DNA from: Burkholderia sp. 8Y | GTDB taxonomy: Bacteria > Pseudomonadota > Gammaproteobacteria > Burkholderiales > Burkholderiaceae | Assembly: GCF_902506145.1 (NCBI RefSeq) | Contig: NZ_LR733519.1 | Coordinates: forward strand, 1,480,158-1,544,157 | Direction: 5' to 3' | Length of the DNA stretch: 64,000 nucleotides | Shown: positions 26,145 through 33,346 of the stretch, piece after piece | How positions within the stretch are numbered: position 1 is the first letter of the stretch | Layout: each line of letters begins with the position of its first letter | Made by a program: the position numbers and the translations under genes | Notes under the pieces: model-generated | Told to the model about the DNA's origin: nothing | Seen by the model: the letters and a program-made list of their open reading frames with translations, nothing else | Database searches by the model: none

Positions 26145-27725
26145 ATGAACGACGATCCCTCCATGCAAAAAGTCGCCGCCCTCTCCGACTTCGACGCGCA
26201 GCCGATGAAGTGCGTCGAAATCGGCGACACGCCCATTCTTCTGATTCGCAGCGGCGAGACCATTCACGGCTATCAGGCGAAATGTCCGCATGCGGGCGCG
26301 CCGCTGGAAGAAGGCGCGCTTTGCAATGGACGGCTCGTGTGTCCTTGGCACAAGGGCACGTTCGAGATCGAAAGCGGCGCGATCGTGGAGCCGCCGCCGT
26401 TGATGCCGCTCAAACGCTATCCGGTGAAGATCGACGGCGACAACGTGCTCGCGAGCGCGACGCCACTCGACGATTCGCCGGCGCGCGATTCTTCCGCGCA
26501 GCCCGATACCCGCACGTTCGCGATCATCGGCGCAGGCGCGGCCGGTGCGGCCGCGTGCTCGACCTTGCGGCAAGCGGGCTTCACGGGCCGTATCGTGCTG
26601 ATCGAACGCGAGCCGCGCACGCCTTATGACCGGACCTCGCTCAGCAAGTTTGTACCGTCTGGAGAAATGTCGCCCGACGAGGTGCCTGCGCTCTTGCCCG
26701 ACGACTTCTTCGAGCGCGAATCCATCGACGTGATTCAGGCCGAAGTCGCGACGCTGGATGCCGGCGCGAAGCGCATCGATATAGGCAGTGCGCCGTCGAT
26801 TCATTACGATGCCGCGCTCGTCGCGTGTGGCGGCATCCCGAAGCGGCCGTCGCTGCAAGCCGGCGAGGCGGAAGGCGTCGCCGAATTCATCCGGCTGCTG
26901 CGCGGCCGCGACGACGCGCGCGGGCTTCTGGAAACGGCCACGCCGAAGAGTCATGCCCTCGTGCTGGGCGCGAGTTTCATCGGGCTGGAAGTGGCTGCGG
27001 CGCTGCGAGGGCGCGATGTCGCCGTGACGGTCGTGTCGCCCGGCAACGTGCCCTTCGAGAAACAGTTCGGGCCGCAGATCGCGCGGCTCGTCATGGGCCT
27101 GCATGAGTCGCACGGCGTGCAGTTCCGCATGGGACGGCATGCGGTCGCCGTCAAGCGCAACGATGAAATGAGCGACGCGCGTCTTTGCGTCACGCTCGAT
27201 GACGGCGCGACCGTGGACTGCGATTTCGTTGTGGCGGGGCTAGGCATTCACTTGCCGACGGATTTTGTCGCCGGTGTCGAACGCAATGAAGACGGAAGCC
27301 TCGATGTCGATGCGTCGATGCGCGTGGCCGACGGTCTCTTCGCCGCTGGCGATATCGCGCGCTTCGATTTGCCGATCGAGCCGGGCGGACGCATCCGCGT
27401 CGAACACTGGCGGCTCGCGCAACAGCACGCGCGCATCGCCGCTCACGCGATGCTCGGTTCATCGCGCAACGAGCCGTTCGTGCCGTTCTTCTGGACGTAT
27501 CACTTCGACAAGACCATCGAATATCTCGGTCACGCGCGGCAGTGGGATCAGACCGTGTTCACCGGCTCGCCCGAAAAGTTCGAGTTCATCGCGCTCTTCG
27601 GCGACAAGGGCAAGCTCGTCGCCGCCGTGGGCTGTGAGCGCAACCGGCAGATGGGCGCGCTCGCCGAGGCGATGCGAGAGACGTTGTCGGTTGAGGATGC
27701 GCTGAAGATCGCGGAAGGGTCGTGA
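26145..27725 (+). CDS. Rieske [2Fe-2S] plus FAD/NAD(P) oxidoreductase (AIF-like ferredoxin reductase)
   Basis: This protein of about 526 residues fuses two modules. Residues 10-105 are a Rieske domain with the cluster ligands in CPHAG and CPWHKG. From about residue 120 it is a class I disulfide-type reductase with an FAD fingerprint (FAIIGAGAAGAAACSTL), an NAD(P) fingerprint (ALVLGASFIGLEVAAAL) and a GLFAAGDIARFD FAD-binding motif, ending with a reductase C-terminal domain. Such proteins move electrons from NAD(P)H to an oxygenase or another acceptor; AIF-like forms are also linked to redox balance. The start is uncertain: ATG at 26145 or 26163, or a GTG at 26130. The gene is divergent from the acyl-CoA dehydrogenase operon. 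Confidence 0.88.
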   Translation: MNDDPSMQKVAALSDFDAQPMKCVEIGDTPILLIRSGETIHGYQAKCPHAGAPLEEGALCNGRLVCPWHKGTFEIESGAIVEPPPLMPLKRYPVKIDGDNVLASATPLDDSPARDSSAQPDTRTFAIIGAGAAGAAACSTLRQAGFTGRIVLIEREPRTPYDRTSLSKFVPSGEMSPDEVPALLPDDFFERESIDVIQAEVATLDAGAKRIDIGSAPSIHYDAALVACGGIPKRPSLQAGEAEGVAEFIRLLRGRDDARGLLETATPKSHALVLGASFIGLEVAAALRGRDVAVTVVSPGNVPFEKQFGPQIARLVMGLHESHGVQFRMGRHAVAVKRNDEMSDARLCVTLDDGATVDCDFVVAGLGIHLPTDFVAGVERNEDGSLDVDASMRVADGLFAAGDIARFDLPIEPGGRIRVEHWRLAQQHARIAAHAMLGSSRNEPFVPFFWTYHFDKTIEYLGHARQWDQTVFTGSPEKFEFIALFGDKGKLVAAVGCERNRQMGALAEAMRETLSVEDALKIAEGS

Positions 27726-27793
27726 CGACGCGACTTGCGGTTTAAGGGGCGACCACGCGATGCGGGCCGTCCCAAGTTCAACTTCATGCGCCT

Positions 27794-28645
27794 TTGAGCG
27801 AGGCGGGATCTGCGCCGAAGCTCGACCGCTTGTATGCGCAGGATTCCGAATCATTAATGCATTTGGGTATTCCGTTCGCAATCAAGTACAACATCGGCCT
27901 TGCAAAAAAGACGACAGCCGCGTATGTGCCGTCGGCCCGTCCTGTGGCGCGCCGCGCAGATACGGACCGCCCGACGCCCGCTCTCGTCGCCTTTGGCGAT
28001 TCGATCACGGACGGTTATGCATCGACCGTGGATGCGAACCGCCGCTGGCCCGACAATCTGTCCGCGCGCCTCAACAGCGGCGGCGGACCGCGCCGCGGCT
28101 ATGCGGTGCTGAACGAAGCCATCAGCGGCAATCGCGTGCTAAGCGATGGCGCGGGCGTGAGCGCGCTCGCGCGTTATGACCGCGACGTGCTCAGTCAGTC
28201 GGACGTCAAGTGGGTGATCTTTCTGGAAGGCATCAACGATATCGGCTGGCCGGCCACCGCGCTCGATCCGAGCGCGCACCTCGTCACCGCCGAAGAGATC
28301 ATCGACGGCTACCGGCAGATCATCGCGCGCACGCATCTGCGCGGCATCAAGATCATGGGCGGCACGCTGGCGCCGTTCAGGAACGCGCTGCAGGGCACCG
28401 TCAATCAGGGCTACTGGACGCAGCAGAAGGAAGCCGTTCGTCAGGCGGTGAACCAGTGGATTCGTACAAGCGGCGCGTTCGACGCAGTGGTCGATTTCGA
28501 CGCGGTGGTGCGCGATCCCGCCCACCCGGAGGACATGCAGGCGGTGTACGACAGCGGCGATCATCTGCATCCCAACGACGCGGGTTATGTCGCGATGGCC
28601 AACGCGATCGATCTTTCGTGGCTGTTGCGGGGCAATCGGGATTGA
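27794..28645 (+). CDS. SGNH/GDSL-family hydrolase, apparently lacking the usual N-terminal domain
   Basis: The catalytic SGNH blocks are intact. Block I is ALVAFGDSITDG with the nucleophile Ser, then NEAISGNRVL, block III is FLEGINDIG, and block V is SGDHLHPNDAGY with the Asp/His pair. Close relatives are exported esterases of about 400-450 residues with a 150-residue N-terminal beta domain and a signal peptide. Here the frame begins only about 70 residues before block I and has no signal peptide. The TTG at 27794 or the ATG at 27857 could start it. It may be a short cytoplasmic esterase or a 5'-truncated gene. The substrate is unknown. Confidence 0.65.
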   Translation: MSEAGSAPKLDRLYAQDSESLMHLGIPFAIKYNIGLAKKTTAAYVPSARPVARRADTDRPTPALVAFGDSITDGYASTVDANRRWPDNLSARLNSGGGPRRGYAVLNEAISGNRVLSDGAGVSALARYDRDVLSQSDVKWVIFLEGINDIGWPATALDPSAHLVTAEEIIDGYRQIIARTHLRGIKIMGGTLAPFRNALQGTVNQGYWTQQKEAVRQAVNQWIRTSGAFDAVVDFDAVVRDPAHPEDMQAVYDSGDHLHPNDAGYVAMANAIDLSWLLRGNRD

Positions 28646-29094
28646 GGTGCAGGAAAGCGTGATCGTCGCGGGGAGTCGGAGCGCGTCGTGGCGGTCACGC
28701 GGCAGGAATTCGTCTGCCTTTTTGTGAGCGAGGCAGTGAGAAAGCTCCAAGCCCTCGCCAATGCCTAGTGATTCACGAATAAGTTCAGTCGAAGCTCGTC
28801 CTCTACGGCGTTCACGACCCGCGCGTTGTGTCTCATACGCGCTTTCGTCCCGCTATAAGTCGGCCACGCCCACTCCGCGCGGGCGGAAGCATCGACCTCC
28901 GCCGCTGCCGCTTCTGCGAGAGCCGCGAGCGCACGACTCCGCCCCGCCTGCATCGGAATCGCGCATTGTCACACATCGCCCCGTTTCTTCCCGACGATGC
29001 TAACCTGCATCGCGATTCCGAACGACGATCGCGACTCGCACGCCCGGCTGTCTTCATCCACCCGTCACACAACGCCCCTTCACGGAAACCCAAC
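28646..29094. other. gap of about 450 bases
   Basis: No convincing gene. A 62-codon minus-strand frame at 28765-28953 has plausible composition near its end but no recognisable motif. The last 100 bases presumably contain the promoter of the reductase gene. Confidence 0.5.
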
Positions 29095-29973
29095 ATGGCT
29101 ATTCTCGTCGCAGGCAGCACCGGCGTCGTCGGCACGCAGGTTCTCGACCATCTCAGGCAAAGCGGCGCGGAAGTTCGCGCGCTCACGCGCACGCCGGAGA
29201 AGGCGCAGTTGCCCAAAGGCGTCACGGCTGTTCGCGGCGAGCTGGCCGACATCGACGGACTGCGCGACGCATTGAAGGACGTCAGCACGCTGTTTCTGCT
29301 CGCGCCCAACGCGCCCGACGAATTGACGCAAGCCATCCAGGCGCTGTGCATTGCGCGCGATTCGGGGGTCAAGGGCATCGTCTATCTGTCCGTGTTCAAG
29401 GCGATGGAATACGCGGACGTGCCGCACTTCACGAGCAAGTTCGCGGCCGAGAGAATGATCGAGCAAGCCGGTTTGCCCGCGACCATTCTGCGGCCCGCCT
29501 ATTTCATGCAAAACGACGTCCGCCAGAAGGAGCCGCTGCTCGAGCAAGGCGTGTACGCCATGCCCATCGGCGCGAAGGGCATTTCGATGGTGGACGTGCG
29601 CGATATCGGCGATGCAGCGGCGCGCGAACTGTTGCGCCGTGAACGGGCGAGCGCGCCGCTGCCGCGCGAGCTTTACGAACTCGTCGGCCCCGACGCCGTC
29701 AACGCGGATTTCGTGACCGCCGCATGGACCGACGCGCTGAAGCGTCCGATCCGCCACGGCGGCGACGATGTGACCGCGCTCGAGACGAGGCTCAAGGGCG
29801 CGGCGCCCGCATGGCTCGCCTTCGACATGCGCCTGATGATGCAGCGTTATGTGCAGGACGGCGCGGTCGCGACGGCTGCCCCGATCGAGCGCATGAGCGC
29901 GCTTCTCGGCCGGCCGCCGCGATCGTATCGAGACTTTGCGATCGAGATGGCGAGCGAGTGGACCCGCCAATGA
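29095..29973 (+). CDS. NmrA-family NAD(P)-binding protein (azoreductase/QOR2-like SDR)
   Basis: This 292-residue atypical short-chain dehydrogenase starts with a nucleotide-binding motif (ILVAGSTGVVGTQVLDHL, residues 3-20). It keeps the NmrA features ALTRTPEKAQLPKG, then FTSKFAAERMIEQAGLPATI and RPAYFMQNDV. Family members are NAD(P)H-dependent quinone or azo reductases or redox-sensing regulators. The ATG at 29095 follows CACGGAAACC. There is no partner gene; a small secreted protein follows after 105 bases on the same strand. Confidence 0.8.
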   Translation: MAILVAGSTGVVGTQVLDHLRQSGAEVRALTRTPEKAQLPKGVTAVRGELADIDGLRDALKDVSTLFLLAPNAPDELTQAIQALCIARDSGVKGIVYLSVFKAMEYADVPHFTSKFAAERMIEQAGLPATILRPAYFMQNDVRQKEPLLEQGVYAMPIGAKGISMVDVRDIGDAAARELLRRERASAPLPRELYELVGPDAVNADFVTAAWTDALKRPIRHGGDDVTALETRLKGAAPAWLAFDMRLMMQRYVQDGAVATAAPIERMSALLGRPPRSYRDFAIEMASEWTRQ

Positions 29974-30078
29974 CACGTTGAACGAAGCGACCCGCCGCGC
30001 TGCGGCACAACGATTGCAAACGAGGGCACGGGCCGCATCGACTCGCGTGCGGACGACCATCATTTCCAAGAGGACGAC

Positions 30079-30363
30079 ATGAAGAAAGCAAAGATCAGCA
30101 TTCTCGCTTCCGCATTGGTGCTCGCCGTATCGAGCGGTGCGTTCGCGCAAGGGTCGGGCGGCGGCAATGCCGGCGGACTTCCGGGCGGCAACGGCGCGGG
30201 CCAGGGCGGCGTCGGCGTCGGCACGCCCAATGCCAACGGCGAAACCGGCTCGCCTTCCGGCCCGACAGGCAAGCACTCGACGCGTTCGCACAAGCATTCG
30301 AAGAGCAAGAAGGCCAACATGTCGGGCGACGACTCCACCGGCTCGGGCGCGGCGACGCAATAA
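30079..30363 (+). CDS. small exported glycine-rich protein (94 residues)
   Basis: A clear signal peptide (MKKAKISILASALVLAVSSG, cleavage after AFA near residue 23) leads to a mature chain of about 70 residues. The chain is rich in Gly, Asn and Ser, with a basic HSTRSHKHSKSKK stretch near residue 68. AAGAGGACGAC lies before the ATG, so expression is likely. The mature part has no globular look and no domain I recognise. It may be a disordered periplasmic or extracellular protein. It converges with the diguanylate cyclase gene. Confidence 0.7.
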   Translation: MKKAKISILASALVLAVSSGAFAQGSGGGNAGGLPGGNGAGQGGVGVGTPNANGETGSPSGPTGKHSTRSHKHSKSKKANMSGDDSTGSGAATQ

Positions 30364-30400
30364 GCGGGAGCCGCCTCGCGCGTTCGCGGATGCAGCGTGT

Positions 30401-31822
30401 CTAGCGGCTGTATCCGCGCTGCACGGCGGCCGTCGCGGCGCCGGTCGCCTTGTCTGTCGCATTCATCGCGTCCATCGCGGATACGACGCGGTTTCGTCCC
30501 AAAGCCTTGGCGCGATAGAGCGCGGCGTCGGCCAGATTCAGCAGCGCCGCAGCCGATCTCGGCGGCTGCGGCAACGTGCAGGCGTGACCGATCGAAACCG
30601 TCGCGCGAGGGATGACCCGCGATGGCCCGTCGCTTTCAGCCGTCTCGGCCGCTGCCCTGAGCTCCTCGGCGACGGCGAGCCCCGCTGCCGGTTCGCAACC
30701 GGGCAGCACGACGACGAATTCCTCGCCGCCATAACGAGCGAGGAAGTCGTTTTGACGCCGCAATTGCGCGGATAGCGCCTGCGCGACGCGCTTCAGGCAC
30801 TCGTCGCCGGCGAGATGGCCGAAGGTGTCGTTATAGGCCTTGAAGTGATCGACATCGATCAACAGCACGCACAACGGATGCCCCGTGGACGCCTTCAGCG
30901 CGAATTCGCGGCGATATCGCTCGTCGAAGTACGCGCGGTTGAACACGCCCGTCAGACCGTCGCGGGCGGAGGTTTCGACCAGCTTGCGGTGCGTCTCCGA
31001 CAGGTTCCGGTAGAGGCCCGCCGTTTCATGGATCAGCATGCCCAGCACGGCGCTCGACGACACCATCGACGCGACGCGCGCCGCGTACCAGCCGACGCTG
31101 TAGCGCGCGCCCGCGGAAAGCGTGAGCGTCGCATCGATCAGGCTGCCAAGAAGCGCGACGGCAAGCCACAAGTCCATGAGCGTTCGGAGCCGCGTCGTCG
31201 AGACGTGCAGGCCGAGCGCGGCAAAGCACGTCGCTTCGACGATGAGCGCAGCCGGGCTGCTCGATAGCTGCGCATAGGAGCCGCCCGTCGCGACGGCCGG
31301 CAGCAACGACTGCCCGCGAATGGCGAGCACGCACAGCGCGAAGGCGAGGGCCGCCGCGCCCGACAGCGTCCACGCGCCCGCCGCATGGCCGGGCTGCGTC
31401 GCGGGCCGTTCTCGCGCGATCAACGATACCGTCACGAGCATGGGAAAACCGCCATGCCAGAACACCCAGATCCAGACGGCCGTCTGCGGCCCCGCGCCGA
31501 ACAATCCGGTGGGCGAAAAGACACCCGGAAACACCAGCAACTGAATGATGGCCGTGACGCTCGTGAACGCGTAGGCCGCGCTCAGCGCCGCGAAGACGGG
31601 CCGCCCCGAGATGCGGTATTGCGTCCACAGCAGGAACGCGGTGAGCCCTTCGGTGAGCGTGACCCACGTCGCGAAGATGGGCAGGAACGCGGGGACCACG
31701 GCGCTCGGCTGTTTCGACAGCGGCCAGACCGCAGCAGCCGCGACAACCGCTAAAAGTGCCGTGATGGCAGCGGCCAGGCGATGCCGTGATGACGACGGCA
31801 GATGTGTGAGCGATGCGTCCAT
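30401..31822 (-). CDS. membrane-bound GGDEF diguanylate cyclase (MASE4-like sensor)
   Basis: This 473-residue protein has about eight predicted transmembrane helices in residues 15-290, with the GTWVTLTEGLTAFLLW-like layout of MASE4 sensors (here ATWVTLTEGLTAFLLWTQY). A short helix and a complete GGDEF domain follow. The active site is GGEEF at 365-369, preceded five residues earlier by the inhibitory RxxD site (RQND). DGLTGVFNRAYFDE and DVDHFKAYNDTFGH are intact, so it should make cyclic di-GMP. Pel production is activated by cyclic di-GMP through PelD, and this gene lies about 1.5 kb before pelA, which makes it a plausible local source. The start at 31822 is chosen over an upstream ATG at 31891 because the latter adds a polar tail. 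Confidence 0.92.
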   Translation of the reverse strand: MDASLTHLPSSSRHRLAAAITALLAVVAAAAVWPLSKQPSAVVPAFLPIFATWVTLTEGLTAFLLWTQYRISGRPVFAALSAAYAFTSVTAIIQLLVFPGVFSPTGLFGAGPQTAVWIWVFWHGGFPMLVTVSLIARERPATQPGHAAGAWTLSGAAALAFALCVLAIRGQSLLPAVATGGSYAQLSSSPAALIVEATCFAALGLHVSTTRLRTLMDLWLAVALLGSLIDATLTLSAGARYSVGWYAARVASMVSSSAVLGMLIHETAGLYRNLSETHRKLVETSARDGLTGVFNRAYFDERYRREFALKASTGHPLCVLLIDVDHFKAYNDTFGHLAGDECLKRVAQALSAQLRRQNDFLARYGGEEFVVVLPGCEPAAGLAVAEELRAAAETAESDGPSRVIPRATVSIGHACTLPQPPRSAAALLNLADAALYRAKALGRNRVVSAMDAMNATDKATGAATAAVQRGYSR

Positions 31823-32504
31823 CGGAAAGAGTCCGCTATGTCCGGCGTCAGGGCGCGAGTCGATATCTCGTTCGCAGTGATTGCGGGCCACTGAATCTGC
31901 CGAGGCTGCCGTGGAGAGGAAAACGGAACCGGATTATCGCGCACCAGGAGGCATTTTTTCACTGATTGAAGAAAACTTCGGTGTGCCATTGAAGGGATGA
32001 CTAAGGATTGTGGCGACTTGCCGATGGACAATCCATGGACGGCGGGAAACGAGTTAAACACATCGGGCATCTCCACCGCTTCAAGGGTTGCCAGCCACTT
32101 AAGAAGCGGATTGCGGAGGGCTTGCGCCACTTGATCGACCGGGCCGAATCTCACGCACAAAGCCTTGAACGTCCGCTTCATGTTCGGAGGCAGGCAGCAG
32201 GCAGGTCGCGGGCAGCGCGAACAGCAAACAATCGAAGCAACGGTTGCTTGCCAGACGAAAAGCTCGTACCGCGCAACGCAAACCGCTCAGCGCAAAAAAA
32301 GTTCAGACGAACGTGCTGTCAGGCGGACAGCTGCGCGTCCGGTTGAAGTTTTTGCGCGAATTGCCGCGAGACATTCCCCGGCGTGGCAACCTAAACAGGC
32401 TGCGCGCCCCGCTCCACGGGCGTTTCAAACTTGCCGGCAACAGGCCCGGTCCTTGCTCAGACAATAGCGTGGTCTCCCCCACGTAACCGATAAGGAGCAA
32501 CACC
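31823..32504. other. divergent promoter region between the cyclase and csbD-like genes
   Basis: About 680 bases, partly lower in GC, with no supported gene. It must carry the promoters of both flanking genes. Open frames on either strand are unremarkable. Confidence 0.5.
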
Positions 32505-32684
32505 ATGAACAAGGACCAGGTCAAGGGTACAGCCGAGAAGGTGAAGGGGAACGTCAACGAAGCCGTTGGCAACATGACAGGCGACACAAGCCAGGAAGTG
32601 AAAGGCCAGGTACAGCAGGGCGTGGGCGAAGCCCGCAAGCAGTACGGCGACGTCAAGGAAGACGTGAAGAAGGATCAACGCTAG
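32505..32684 (+). CDS. CsbD-family stress-response protein (59 residues)
   Basis: This short hydrophilic protein is typical of the CsbD/YjbJ family: MNKDQVKGTAEKVKGNVNEA, then VGNMTGDTSQEVKGQVQQ, and a C-terminal helix ending EDVKKDQR. The ATG at 32505 has TAAGGAG twelve bases upstream, and the TAG is at 32682-32684. Members are abundant under general stress in many bacteria, but their molecular role is unclear. The long upstream gap suggests its own regulated promoter. It precedes the receiver gene by 61 bases and may be co-transcribed with it. Confidence 0.9.
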   Translation: MNKDQVKGTAEKVKGNVNEAVGNMTGDTSQEVKGQVQQGVGEARKQYGDVKEDVKKDQR

Positions 32685-32745
32685 CCGGCCCCATGCGGGC
32701 CTGATCAACCAGCCGCGTGCCGGACCGACGCGGCTTTCGCACATT

Positions 32746-33222
32746 ATGGGGCGCAGCGTGATTCGCGATGACTTCGAAGTTTCTCCCAAGTGTGCGATCT
32801 GGACGCGCCGCCGATGCGACGGCGCGCGCCCGCCGCGCGTGCTTGTCGTCGATGACTATGTCGATACCGCCGACGCCGTCGGGATGGTGCTCGCCGTCGA
32901 TGGCTTTCCAACCGAAGTCGTTTATAGTGGCCGGCAGGCGATCGAGGCATCGGAACGTTGGCATCCGGATATCGTGCTGCTCGACATCTGGATGCCGGAC
33001 ATGTCGGGACTTCAGGTTGCCGCCCACCTGCGCTCGTCCACCGGTGTTCCGCAACCGATCTTGGTGGGACATTCGGCGCTGTCGGCACCGGGAGATCTGC
33101 AAGCAGCGAAGGATGCCGGTTTCGACGCTTACTGTTCGAAGCCGACCGACGCCGACAAACTCGCCCCGCTACTGCGTTACCTGTGCGACGCGGATCGAAA
33201 CTCCAGCGCGCCGCGAGCGTGA
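32746..33222 (+). CDS. single-domain response regulator (receiver protein)
   Basis: This 158-residue protein is a receiver domain with about 28 extra N-terminal and few C-terminal residues. The acidic pocket is in RVLVVDDYVDTAD, the phospho-acceptor is Asp80 (IVLLDIWMPDMSG), the conserved Thr/Ser is in VGHSA, and the Lys is in CSKPTD. It has no output domain, so it should act by protein contact or as a phosphate relay. No histidine kinase gene is adjacent. It could receive phosphate from the hybrid kinases in this window. It ends 124 bases before pelA on the same strand and may be linked to Pel control, which is inference from position only. Confidence 0.88.
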   Translation: MGRSVIRDDFEVSPKCAIWTRRRCDGARPPRVLVVDDYVDTADAVGMVLAVDGFPTEVVYSGRQAIEASERWHPDIVLLDIWMPDMSGLQVAAHLRSSTGVPQPILVGHSALSAPGDLQAAKDAGFDAYCSKPTDADKLAPLLRYLCDADRNSSAPRA

Positions 33223-33346
33223 CAGATTCAACAGGACTCCATTCAGAACATGAAGGCCCGAGCGAGATGAGACGACGACACATTCACTCCGAGCCCGTTG
33301 CAACAGAAGGAGCCGCCGCCGAGCGCGCCGGCGTCTGCCCCGCATA

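Noticed and set aside
32685..32705. Terminator after the CsbD gene
   Set aside because: Only a five-base GGCCC/GGGCC stem without a T run; too weak to list.
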